A DNA stretch of 24,799 bases from Ophiostoma sp. CBS 140.51. Lineage: Eukaryota; Ascomycota; Sordariomycetes; Ophiostomatales; Ophiostomataceae. Of this stretch, positions 11,192 to 19,694 are shown piece by piece. The stretch lies in contig JANSLP010000420.1 in assembly GCA_029298735.1 (NCBI GenBank), forward strand, positions 1 through 24,799, given 5' to 3'. A program made the translations under genes and the position numbers. How positions within the stretch are numbered: the first letter of the stretch is position 1; every line of letters begins with the position of its first letter. Under the pieces are notes generated by a model. The model saw only the letters and a list, made by a program, of their open reading frames with translations. It was not told where the DNA came from and searched no databases.

Positions 11192-12010
11192 TCACAGATC
11201 CACTGTGTACAGAGAGTCTTTGGTCACCTCGGCCACCCACAATGGCCACGGTTTGGCAGCGCCTTGGATGGTTGTCCGCCCTGTGTCGGTAGCCTCACGC
11301 TCGTCAAAGTAGAGGATGTCGGGAGTGCTAGAAGAAGTAGTTGGTGATGCACCAACAAGACAATTGACTGTCGTTTGCACTCGTGCATTATGGGCGGTGT
11401 AAATCGCCTTGGCCACAACCATCTCGATGCTCTCGCCTGTACACACATAGCCATGGCCGCGCATTAGTGCGACGGCGTGCTGGGGCAGGCCGTAACAATC
11501 AGCCGTGCTCAAAGCTGTGGCCAACGATGCTCCCATTTCTGTATTGTTGACCAGCATGCTCCGTTCGGCATCGGGGTGCTGCTGGTAGTACGAGGCGGTG
11601 GCATCCCACACGGGCACTGCCGTCCCCAGAAAACCGGCCATATGAATACATGCCTTCAGTGGACGACTAGGTACCAGCGAGAAGGGCACCACGTCCAATG
11701 AGTGTGAATGAATCACAGCTTGTACACCAGGGTACGCCTTGTACACCTCGGAGTGGATATACCGCTCGGAGAAGCCGCGAGGTGCATTGGAGTCCAATGC
11801 TTCACCGGTGTCGACACTGTACAGCACCAAATCGTCACGGCTCGACACAAGAGCCGGTGCCATGTAGCGACACATGAGAAAGATGGTTGGCGAGATCCTG
11901 ATCGAAAGATGGCCGTAGGCGTCGACGACCTGGTGATGGTGCATAATATGACAGCCGTGGATGTAGGTGCGGAGGAGGGTCTCGTCAATGTTGGCAATGG
12001 AGGAGGCCAT
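11192..12010 (-). CDS. Class II aldolase/adducin-family protein (lyase or decarboxylase)
   Basis: A single exon encodes 272 residues with the class II aldolase fold, a zinc-dependent family of aldolases, epimerases and decarboxylases. The start at 12010 (GCCATGG context) is the only in-frame ATG at this end. Expected metal ligands are His101 and His103 (VIHSHS) and His186 (MRGHGY). Glu82 in GFSERYIH matches the catalytic acid position of fuculose-phosphate aldolase. The substrate loop reads YGHLSIR, the form seen in carboxylate-acting members rather than the GN-S of sugar-phosphate aldolases. Related bacterial proteins include hydroxy-carboxymuconate semialdehyde (HCOMODA-type) and dihydroxyphthalate decarboxylases. 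A decarboxylase is therefore as likely as an aldolase. Sequence alone does not give the substrate. The gene lies downstream of the ThDP enzyme on the same strand, and its promoter carries a cluster palindrome. Confidence 0.88.
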   Translation of the reverse strand: MASSIANIDETLLRTYIHGCHIMHHHQVVDAYGHLSIRISPTIFLMCRYMAPALVSSRDDLVLYSVDTGEALDSNAPRGFSERYIHSEVYKAYPGVQAVIHSHSLDVVPFSLVPSRPLKACIHMAGFLGTAVPVWDATASYYQQHPDAERSMLVNNTEMGASLATALSTADCYGLPQHAVALMRGHGYVCTGESIEMVVAKAIYTAHNARVQTTVNCLVGASPTTSSSTPDILYFDEREATDTGRTTIQGAAKPWPLWVAEVTKDSLYTVDL

Positions 12011-12262
12011 GGCGGGCAGCAGGTGGTTTGGCAGAATGTATGTGAAACGGTTGTAACTAGGAACGGTTTCGTGGTCATCCACAAACAAGATGATGTTTTT
12101 CTTCAGATGCCGTGGCTCAGAATTTGGTTTTCAAAGCAGATTTGAATACTCTTGAAGGCTACCATAGCGATGCTCGCCGGTCCTGTTATTTGAAGCTCTC
12201 GACACTCTCCGCATACGTTGTGCCAATTTCCCCATGCAGTAACCCTTCACTTACACGGAAAG

Positions 12263-12278
12263 CGGAACATTCCAGCCG
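12263..12278. promoter_or_regulatory. Weaker CGG-N10-CCG site upstream of the aldolase gene
   Basis: The sequence reads CGG, ten bases, then CCG, but lacks the CACGG/CCGTG arms of the other sites. An ACACGG half-site lies just beside it at 12253-12258. It is a candidate Zn2Cys6 site, but a plain CGG-N10-CCG is expected a few times per 25 kb by chance. Confidence 0.35.
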
Positions 12279-12323
12279 TCGGTCTTCTGCTTCCCCATTT
12301 GTCGACAGTCCCGCCTCTGACAC

Positions 12324-12345
12324 CCACGGATAGCACGATCCGTGT
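12324..12345. promoter_or_regulatory. CACGG-N10-CCGTG palindrome upstream of the aldolase gene
   Basis: Perfect 7 bp arms CACGGAT and ATCCGTG flank six bases (12325-12344), and the right flank extends to CCGTGT. Inverted CGG/CCG triplets ten bases apart are the layout read by Zn2Cys6 dimers of the Put3 spacing class. The site lies about 315-335 bp upstream of the aldolase start. It matches the palindromes at 14726 and 19343. Confidence 0.65.
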
Positions 12346-12653
12346 AAGTGGCAATCTCCGCACACAGCAATCACAGGTTTGGCGATACAACCACGATGTG
12401 ACGTCAAGTGGGAATAGCGAACATTTTTAAAGCGATTATTTGCTCCTTGAATGAACTTAATGGGAGCTGCGATTTCCTTTACTTTACTGTATATTTTTTT
12501 AATTTTTGTTTCAAAATATTGTTGTTTGTTGATAATACGATGTAATGCAATTTAATTTAGGAAAACAACGACAGAAATAAGTAATTCTAGTTTTAAAGTG
12601 CAGTATTTGGAAATTAAAAAAAAAAATCAGGACAGCAACAGCGCCATATGAAT

Positions 12654-14468
12654 TTACTCTGCCTTATTCAGCGCCGATGAATACCCATCTGGCGGCACAG
12701 CTACATCCACAACAACGACAGTTCTCTTCTCCTTTACTGTGGCCACCGCCTTCTCCAGTATGCTGGCCAGCTCCTTTCTGCTCGTAACTTGCCCGGCCAG
12801 GACAGTAGAACCCAGTGACGCCGCATTCTGGCTCAAGTTTGGCAGCGGATCGTCAATACGGATGCCGATCCACTTGTTCTCAATTGGGCGAGAACGAGCT
12901 CTTGCAACTCTCTCTTGGTGTGCCTCGTCATTGAAGAAGGAGGCATTGTTGGCGACAATGACCAGGAGAGGAATCTTATAGCGGGCGGCGGTCCATAGTG
13001 CGGAAGATCCCATTAGGAAATCGCCGTCACCAAGAACAGCAACGGGCACAATGCCAGCATCTTTCAGAGCAAGGGCTGAACCGACAGCTTGACCCGGTCC
13101 CGATGCCAAACCACCTCCTCCGTCTTGGCCCAAGTATGAGAGCGGATGGGTTGTCTTGAGGTCGCCACCTTTCCAGCCGAGAGGTAGGCGGATCAGACAC
13201 AACTCCTTAGACGGAATGGCAGAGTAGATGGCCTCGGCGAGGTTGTGCATAGAAATGATGTCGTTGTCACCAGTGTTGCTGAGAGGTGAAGGAGAAACTC
13301 TCGTTGCCAGTTGTCCCCATGATGTTAAGCGCTTCTCTTCACCTTGACTGGCTGTCAGCAGCGACGACACCAACTCGTCAGGATCCGCTGCAATGGACAT
13401 GTCCACGGGCGCTCTAGCACCGCTGTCTTTAGACCAGCCATTGTGAAGGGCAGCGTCGAGCGTGGCGTGAACGACCGTCGCTGCTGGTTCGGGGACACCA
13501 TTTTCTGTCAGGGACGCCTTTAATGTCCCGGCAAGATCCACCCAGTCGAGGGCGACAATAACGTCTGCGGCCCTGACAAGCTCACACAACCTCGGCGTGT
13601 TGAAAACACCCGGATCGACTGCATGGAGTGGATGTTGGGTTGGGAATGCGGCTGCCTGCTTTAGGTCTGTGGCCACTAAGGCATTGTAGTGTTCTGCTAA
13701 AGCTACTCGGGCATCCCATCCCATTTGTGTGCGGTTCATTCTTCCAAACAGAAACAGCGGGCGTTGACTTGTTGAGAGCAACTGGCGAACAGACGCGACG
13801 TCATCAGGAGATGTGCCATGCCGTGGAAGTTGCAAGTAGCGTGAGGTAGTAGGCAACGTCGGTTGAGATACGAGCTTCTGTTCTTGTAGCTCGACATCCA
13901 AACAGATGTAGACTGGTGCACTCGGTTTGGTCGTCGTAATGGCCGTCCCTTGCACTAAACTGGAGAGTGCCGCCCGTAGTGATGCCGGCTGGTCATCCCA
14001 CTTGACGAACGGCCGGATAAGAGCTCCCTGGTCGCCCGATGTGTGCACCCAGTCGATCCAAGGCCGACGCTGTGCCGCATCGACGGGACCTGTGGCGCCC
14101 AGCACGACCATTGGCACACGGTCGCAGTAGGCATTGTAAAAGGCCATGGTCGCGTGCATCAAACCGACGTTCGCATGCACGGCGGCAGCCATGGGTTTCT
14201 CGACGACTTTTGCATAGCCATGTGCAATGGCAATGCAGTGCTCTTCATGCAGGCACAACAAAATCTCTGGGTTGGTGTTGCGCTTGTAGTTGACAAGGCT
14301 GTCGTGGACGCCGCGGTAGGAAGACCCAGGAACAAGAGCAATGTAGTTGAGACCGAGGCGAGAGAGCTGCTCAACAATGGCGTCGCTGGCCCACTGCATT
14401 TCGGCGGGAGCGTTTTGCGGATCGATACCCGCGGGCCGGTCAGATATGTAGTCTGTTTCATCGGCCAT
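12654..14468 (-). CDS. Thiamine-diphosphate enzyme, benzoylformate decarboxylase/acetolactate synthase-like
   Basis: A single exon encodes 604 residues of a three-domain ThDP enzyme. The start lies in an ACCATGG context. In the N-terminal PYR domain, Glu75 (CLHEEH, nine residues before GYA) aligns with the cofactor-activating glutamate. Ser49 in VPGSS and His98 in AVHANVG occupy the positions of catalytic Ser26 and His70 of benzoylformate decarboxylase, and RPFVKW resembles its RPLVKW. The C-terminal PP domain has the ThDP motif from GDG at 480-482 to NN at 507-508. The resemblance favours non-oxidative decarboxylation of an aryl or branched 2-oxo acid to an aldehyde. Acetolactate synthase-like carboligation or an acyl-CoA lyase activity remains possible. 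There is no FAD motif or targeting peptide that would suggest true mitochondrial ALS. It is the likely supplier of the aldehyde used by the nearby ALDH. Confidence 0.88.
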   Translation of the reverse strand: MADETDYISDRPAGIDPQNAPAEMQWASDAIVEQLSRLGLNYIALVPGSSYRGVHDSLVNYKRNTNPEILLCLHEEHCIAIAHGYAKVVEKPMAAAVHANVGLMHATMAFYNAYCDRVPMVVLGATGPVDAAQRRPWIDWVHTSGDQGALIRPFVKWDDQPASLRAALSSLVQGTAITTTKPSAPVYICLDVELQEQKLVSQPTLPTTSRYLQLPRHGTSPDDVASVRQLLSTSQRPLFLFGRMNRTQMGWDARVALAEHYNALVATDLKQAAAFPTQHPLHAVDPGVFNTPRLCELVRAADVIVALDWVDLAGTLKASLTENGVPEPAATVVHATLDAALHNGWSKDSGARAPVDMSIAADPDELVSSLLTASQGEEKRLTSWGQLATRVSPSPLSNTGDNDIISMHNLAEAIYSAIPSKELCLIRLPLGWKGGDLKTTHPLSYLGQDGGGGLASGPGQAVGSALALKDAGIVPVAVLGDGDFLMGSSALWTAARYKIPLLVIVANNASFFNDEAHQERVARARSRPIENKWIGIRIDDPLPNLSQNAASLGSTVLAGQVTSRKELASILEKAVATVKEKRTVVVVDVAVPPDGYSSALNKAE

Positions 14469-14725
14469 GGTTGCTGAAAGAATGCTTCGTTGTTTGGGTT
14501 GATGTTGACGTCCAAAATCGGGCCTTCAGCTGTGATGAAGAGAGCTTTTAAATGAGGAACTTTTCAAACATGATTTGGTTTTGGAAAAAAGAAAAGTCGA
14601 GAATCAGTCAACGCATGTTCTGTGGGGATGAACTCGGAGAAGACAGCTGGGTGTTGATGCCGGATCGCAACTAACCTTGTGTTGGATGCTTGATGACGGA
14701 TATCTCCACCGCTGGGCTTAGGTTA

Positions 14726-14747
14726 ACACGGGCTTGGCTTCCCGTGT
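14726..14747. promoter_or_regulatory. ACACGG-N10-CCGTGT palindrome between the ThDP enzyme and porter genes
   Basis: Perfect 6 bp arms ACACGG and CCGTGT flank exactly ten bases. The site lies about 260-280 bp upstream of the ThDP enzyme start and about 580 bp upstream of the porter start. It matches the 19343-19364 site in arms and spacing but not in the central bases, as expected for a Zn2Cys6 dimer site. Confidence 0.65.
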
Positions 14748-14768
14748 AACGGATGGCGCGATCCGTGC
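14747..14768. promoter_or_regulatory. Second CGG-N10-CCG palindrome, abutting the first
   Basis: Arms ACGGAT and ATCCGT flank six bases, and the core CGG/CCG triplets at 14750-14752 and 14763-14765 are ten bases apart. Its centre is 21 bp from the centre of the preceding palindrome, about two helical turns, so two dimers could sit on the same face of the DNA. Confidence 0.6.
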
Positions 14769-15323
14769 TCCCGTGCAGTGGTGTTGGTCGCCTGGCTATC
14801 ACGGATGCGCTAAACCATCGTTTCAATGACGGTCCAGGCAGTTTTAGTACTCTGGGGAGCATCTTTGCGGGGTCTCCACGTTGTCTTTGCTTTCAATTTG
14901 CCGGGGCATTAGTCGGCCTCGTTGCTGGTGTTGCATCTGTACGAGTTGATTTCCTTGTAGAGAGTATGGCCACGCTACGAAAATTAACTGCATCCGGGCA
15001 TCATAGGTGCATCTGTACCAAGGAGCATGGGAGACACCACCAACGTTGTACTGTTCGTAGCAAGGAGACATGTTGTTGTTGGGTCAAATTTGGAGGAAGT
15101 ATCTTGTTACCATGAGCATCAGTCAGGTATAAGTATGTTTGATGTTGTACAATCAGGGTTTGCATCGTGGAGACCGCAATCAGGAGTATCTTCTCCGGGA
15201 CACAGCTGTTATTGATTTATTCACCTTTTCGTACTTTGAATTTTTTATTTTATTCCTATCCATCAAGTGACTTTATTCACAATACGTCGCGACAATATCA
15301 GCAACACTCACCTCTATCTCACC

Positions 15324-16805
15324 ATGGCCATCGCCGACAGTATTACTGGCCGGCTGTTGGTCGGCCTCGTTACGGTGGCCACATCATGTGCCTTCGTTTT
15401 GTTCGGCTACAACAACGGTGTCTTCTCTGGCATCATTGTGTCTCCTTGGTTCTTGGAGACCTTTGATAATCCTCCTGCCAAGAAGCTGGCCATCATCAGC
15501 GCCATCTACAACTTGGGCGGTTTTGCTGGCAGTCTCATTGCCTTCTTTGTTGGGGCACCGCTCGGTCGACGTCGCACAACTCTTGGCGGCATTGTCATCT
15601 GCATCGTCGGTGGCATTGTCCAAGGCGTGGCCACTCGGCTTGGCGAGCTGATTGCTGGCCGTGTTGTCTGCGGTGTGGGCGTCGGCTTGATGACCTCGAC
15701 AGTTGGCATTTGGCAGGCCGAGATCACGCCCAGCCGGTCTCGAGGTGCTTTCTTGAGTATTCAAGTTGGCACACTGGCTGGTGGTCTGTTTTTGGCACAG
15801 TGGATTAACTATGGTTTCCATGCGACGTCGACACGGATTGCCTTTGCATTCCCAGTGTGCTTCCAGTTGGTGTTTGCACTCATCGCGGCCGCTTTGGTTC
15901 TTTTTGTCCTCCCCGAGTCACCCCGCTGGCTTGTCAAGCAGGGCCGACGGGACGAGGCCGCAGGTGTCATTACTCGACTGTTGGGCAGCAAGGGTACTCG
16001 AGACGAGGTCAACGAGAGACTGGCTGCTATTGACGCCGTCGTTGCCCTCGAGAAGGAGTCTGGGTCGAACAGATATGCCGCTCTCTTTACTATGGGGCCA
16101 GCCCAGAACTTCCGTCGTCTCGCCATGGCTTGTGGCGTGCTCATTATGCACCAACTCGGCGGTAGCAACTCAGTCACCTACTACCTACCGACATTGACCG
16201 TCACTTTTCTCGGCGTCAGTCATGTCGAGTCTCTATGGATCGCCGGACTGAGCTCACTCGCTTCCCTCATCTTTGCCCTGGTGCCCGTCCTGACGATTGA
16301 CCGCCTTGGTCGGCGCATTTTCTTGTGGGGCGGCTGTATTTTTCAGGCCATCATGCTCGTCATTGTGGCCATTTTGTTGGCCGAAGAGGACAAGCACCCT
16401 GCCGAGAAACATACCTTTGGTGTGGCCGCCGTCGTGTTTGTGTTTGTCTTTTACTGCATTTACGCGGCGACTTGGCTGGCACCCTCGTGGGTGTATCCGA
16501 CAGAAGTGCTGCCTCTGCAGATTCGTGAGACAGGCCTAGCGTTTGGCAACGTTCTCTACTGGCTCTTCCAATTCATGATTGTTGAGATTACGCCCGTGGC
16601 ACTAGCCAACATTGGCTACAAGTTCTACATTGTTCTGGCGGTGTTCAACGTCATGGGCTTTGTGTGTGTTTACTTTTTCTTGCCCGAGACCAAGGGGTTG
16701 ACACTGGAGGAGATGGACTACTACTTTGCGCAAAAATATGGCTTTGACGTGGTGGCGCCGCGCGTGGAGGATACCAAGGAGGAAGCTGTCGTGGAGCATG
16801 CTTAA
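15324..16805 (+). CDS. MFS sugar-porter family transporter
   Basis: A single exon encodes 493 residues of a plasma-membrane proton-coupled transporter of the sugar porter family, which also includes quinate and other small polyol or acid carriers. The start is the ATG at CACCATGG. Family marks are FGYNNGVFSG at residues 27-36, GRRRTT in loop 2-3, AGRVVCGVGVG at 111-121, PESPRWL at 197-203, the TM7 segment HQLGGSNSVTYY, DRLGRR in loop 8-9 and PETKGLTLEEMD near the C-terminus. About 12 hydrophobic segments are visible. The substrate cannot be read from sequence. Its place in the cluster and its shared upstream region with the ThDP enzyme suggest that it imports the pathway substrate. The stop codon faces that of the regulator 54 bp away. 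Confidence 0.93.
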   Translation: MAIADSITGRLLVGLVTVATSCAFVLFGYNNGVFSGIIVSPWFLETFDNPPAKKLAIISAIYNLGGFAGSLIAFFVGAPLGRRRTTLGGIVICIVGGIVQGVATRLGELIAGRVVCGVGVGLMTSTVGIWQAEITPSRSRGAFLSIQVGTLAGGLFLAQWINYGFHATSTRIAFAFPVCFQLVFALIAAALVLFVLPESPRWLVKQGRRDEAAGVITRLLGSKGTRDEVNERLAAIDAVVALEKESGSNRYAALFTMGPAQNFRRLAMACGVLIMHQLGGSNSVTYYLPTLTVTFLGVSHVESLWIAGLSSLASLIFALVPVLTIDRLGRRIFLWGGCIFQAIMLVIVAILLAEEDKHPAEKHTFGVAAVVFVFVFYCIYAATWLAPSWVYPTEVLPLQIRETGLAFGNVLYWLFQFMIVEITPVALANIGYKFYIVLAVFNVMGFVCVYFFLPETKGLTLEEMDYYFAQKYGFDVVAPRVEDTKEEAVVEHA

Positions 16806-16859
16806 TGATGGTGGGCTGTATTCTCTTATGTTATTCTATTGGTATTCTATCAAGTTTCA

Positions 16860-18985
16860 TTACCAACGTGCATCCTGTCCGAAGGCATCGTCAAACCCAA
16901 GGAAGTCAAGCCAGTCACCTGGTAATGGGCCCAGGCTGGTTGTTGGTAAAAATCCGGTGGCAGTATTACCCAGGTCTGTCGTTGCTTCTGCCCTCGGCTG
17001 CGTCTCCATCTCATCTTGTCGAGCCAGATGTTGATGAAATGACTCCATGATAGAGAGACAGGCCTGTGCTGGTGCAAACCTTTTGGCCAACAACCGCATG
17101 ACCTCCATCCCGTCAGCCCAATGTGGGCCATCAATGACAAGATGCCGTAGACTGGGTATGGTCTGCGCCGAAAAAAGAACGAGAGTCGCACTAAAGACAG
17201 AATGGGTATTGTACCAGGCGGCGCCTTGCATGGCTTTGGCTGGTCGGTCGGTCGTTTCGACAGTGACCAAATACTTGTTGACATGAGCCAAGAGGTGCTT
17301 TGCTGTAGAAATACACGTCTCTGCAGCACTTTTTGCAAAGGATTGTTCGAGAGGTGGCATGTGCGAGGGATTGTTTGCTATGTTTGATGATGGCGCCCTC
17401 GCCACCATGGCCAAGCTTGGTCGAGTCAAAACAATCCTTACAGCGAGGTATCGTGCGTAGAGGATACGCCGAGGGCGGTCACCTTTGCGATGTTGCGTTG
17501 GCTCTTCATCCATCTTGAGTGAGGCTGGAAGCTGCACTCTCCATGCCTGCAGATGTTGGTCAAGGTCAGCCATATCGCCACAGTGAGGTGTCGATTGCTC
17601 TTTTGACTGATCCTTGGCCTGGTAAAAGGCGCGAAGAATCCGCTGAAGGACTTGATACAGTTTGAGTTTGTGGGTGAATAGCAGAAGACCAGGGGCCCCA
17701 TTGCCATTGTCGTCCGTGTCCATGGGGAAATCGATGTTGTCGTAGTGCTCTGGCGCAATCATCATCGGTCGGCCAAATGTCATAGACAACACGGCATCCA
17801 TCACCAGACAACCGCACCAGCAGCGTTTTCGGAGCTCTCGTTCCAGCACGGTAAAGCGAGGATGGTTGTTGACCTCTATCAGGTGCAGTCCCATCCCCTG
17901 AGCCAAACGGATGGCCAAGCCAAAGACCGTCCAACACCGGTTACCGTCTGATGTACTCTGGAGGTATTGGCCCATCAGCAGCAAAGCTTGTACACGGGGT
18001 AAGCCGCTACCACTGCCACTCCTCACAAATGTATCATCATCTAGCTGATCTAGTGGGCACAAAGTCCGTGCTTGACCATACAGTGTCTGTGCCATCTGCC
18101 TACCATCGTCAACCCCGTGTCCATGGGCGTTAGCGTTTCCATCCGAAAATACACAGGCCAGGGCAAGAACACAATTCATGATGCACAGCCAGAGTGTGTC
18201 GGGTGATGCCTCCACCCCTGGCTGCCACAGCCTGGCATATTCCCGGCGGAAACTGGCTTCATGGAGGACAGTGTACAAATCAGAGACGTGAGAAAAGTAG
18301 ACGTCAATGAGGTAATCGGCGGTTGAACGTGGTGGGAGAAAGCGTGACGAGATGGGTGGTGCTGGTGGTGCTTTGGTTAGAGCACCACTTACTATTGTGG
18401 CCGGAGTGTGGGCTGATGGAGCAGAAGTCGTTCTGAAGACCGTGGTTTGCAACGTCCGCAGAAATGAGAGTGTTGAAGAGTTCCCATAGTAGCTTGAGCT
18501 GGTGCTCGTATTAGTAGCTTCTGGTGGTGGGCCAACACAGGCCATAGCATCTACAGGACAGTCAGGAAGGGTGTCCACGGAGACAGCCGTAGCTCCGGCC
18601 GTCGAGTCGGGTGATGGGAGGACCGACATGGGGGCCGACATCGACACCGACTCCGGACTGGCCGTATCGATATCGACCCTCTCAGGTCTATCCTGGCTAC
18701 TACCACTGCCTCTCTGCAGCTCATCGACGCAGCTCAGCAGTCGCGTGAGGTAGGCCTGTGTGACCTGCACGCGTTGCTGTGGCTGTTGGTACACGCAATG
18801 CAGACGCCGTTTGCCACAGTACGTGCACGTGGGTCGAGCCCCATCGCATTTCCTTCGCGTAGAGTCAGAAAATAAAATCTTAGAAAAAACCAGTATCATT
18901 TTACTTGCATCTTTCTCCTCCGACAAAGGTCGCAAGCCACGGCGACTCTGCGCCGGCCGGGTGTTGGTGAGACGGGCTGGTCCAT
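16860..18985 (-). CDS. Zn2Cys6 transcription factor with fungal-specific TF domain
   Basis: Nuclear binuclear zinc-cluster regulator, probably the local regulator of this cluster. Exons on the minus strand are 18985-18909 and 18852-16860, giving 689 residues. The 56 bp intron is GC-AG (donor GCAAGT, branch-like CTGAC, acceptor AAG). Only this splice restores the zinc cluster: Cys18, Cys21, Cys28, Cys35, Cys38 and Cys45, spaced CX2CX6CX6CX2CX6C (CDLCRRRKMKCDG, then CTYCGKRRLHC). A Gln-rich linker and a possible dimerisation helix follow. The fungal transcription factor domain occupies the middle, with YLIDVYFSHV and later RCWCGCLVMD plus the SMTFGRP motif. It shares a 709 bp divergent promoter with the ALDH, and a CACGG-N10-CCGTG site there may allow autoregulation. 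Family and gene model are secure; the target genes are inferred. Confidence 0.9.
18853..18908 (-). other. GC-AG intron splitting the zinc-cluster codons
   Basis: This 56 bp intron begins GCAAGTAAAA rather than GT and ends GAAG, with TTCTGAC upstream of the acceptor as a branch-point candidate. It falls between Cys21 and Cys28 of the regulator. Reading through it unspliced gives Met-Gln-Val-Lys then a TGA stop at 18896-18898, so retention would yield a peptide of under 30 residues. The nearby GT donor (GTAAAA) would leave the wrong frame after the CGAAG acceptor. Confidence 0.8.
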
Positions 18986-19694
18986 GACGGTGGATACTGA
19001 AGGACGGTGTGGTTGACCGTTGAGTATGCGGATGTTGTGTCCGTTGGTATATTTGTTTCATTTCTTACTTTTCTTATTTTCGTTGATTTTTCTTTGATTT
19101 GGTCGATGTGATATATTCACGGAAGGACTGCCCGTTGCTATTTAAGAAGTCCCGTGGCTTGGCAAAAAGACAGAAGGCAAGTTGCATCCGCTTGCCAGCT
19201 GCCGAGCGGGGTGCATCTTCTCAAAGAACAATAAGACCATCAACAAGAATCATTAGCTTGACTGCCAGAGCCACGCGTTCATGGTCTCCCCGCATCATTT
19301 AGAGCTCCTGACAACTCCTCACTCCTCCTGGTGGTGGTGTCAACACGGGATGCGCTATCCGTGTCAGTGAGGGCAAGCTAGGCACATCGCTTCCGGCATC
19401 TTGTAGCGCTAGCCATGTTGGTTGATGCAACAATGACGACCAACCTCAAACTTGACGGGAAACGGCAGAAAGGCTGATCTGGAGCTTGGGAGGCGACCTT
19501 TGTAGACGGCAATTAATGCGGGAAGAGCTCAGAGTTGAAGAACGGGGAGAAACATTCAAACGAAGACCTTGGATTCCTCAGGATTCAAATACTTTGAAAA
19601 CGAAACAAATGCAACTAGATTAATCACGACAGAACACAGCTTAACTCTTGATTTTACAGAAAGAAACCTCGTCAACACTTTTGTCGACCTCACA
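18986..19694. other. Divergent promoter region, regulator and aldehyde dehydrogenase
   Basis: This 709 bp region lies between the starts of the regulator (minus) and the ALDH (plus). It holds one palindrome at 19343-19364 and a near-match with nine-base spacing at 19120-19134. A TATTTAA word lies at about 19139-19145. No additional gene is seen. The ALDH frame stays open upstream to 19569 but without another ATG. Confidence 0.55.
19343..19364. promoter_or_regulatory. ACACGG-N10-CCGTGT palindrome between the regulator and ALDH genes
   Basis: Perfect arms ACACGG and CCGTGT flank ten bases. The site is about 330-350 bp from the ALDH start and about 360-380 bp from the regulator start. Its right flank (CCGTGTCAGTG) resembles that of the aldolase site (CCGTGTAAGTG). 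Confidence 0.65.

Larger units (their letters stand above)
12011..12653. other. Promoter region of the aldolase-family gene
   Basis: This 643 bp stretch separates the aldolase start from the stop of the ThDP enzyme gene. The part near the aldolase holds two CGG-N10-CCG sites (annotated separately) and a perfect 12 bp inverted repeat, CACTTACACGGA at 12248-12259 against its complement at 12339-12350. The far part, about 12430-12650, is strongly AT-rich and probably the 3' region of the ThDP gene. No gene is seen. Confidence 0.6.
14469..15323. other. Divergent promoter region, ThDP enzyme and sugar porter
   Basis: This 855 bp region lies between divergent start codons. It carries two abutting CGG-N10-CCG palindromes (annotated separately) and a degraded third site at 14802-14817, CGG-N10-CCA, preceded by CA. 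A TATAAG word lies at about 15129, on the porter side. No gene is seen. Confidence 0.6.

Noticed and set aside
12011..12088. N-terminal extension of the aldolase-family protein
   Set aside because: The frame is open to 12088 but contains no ATG upstream of 12010, and the extension shows no family similarity.
12178..12407. Small open frame in the aldolase promoter
   Set aside because: It overlaps the operator-like palindromes and resembles no protein; best explained as non-coding promoter.
18875..18906. GT-AG alternative intron for the regulator (GTAAAA donor with the TCTAAG acceptor)
   Set aside because: It would be about 26 bp, too short for a spliceosomal intron, and would leave a broken zinc cluster with the wrong Cys spacing.
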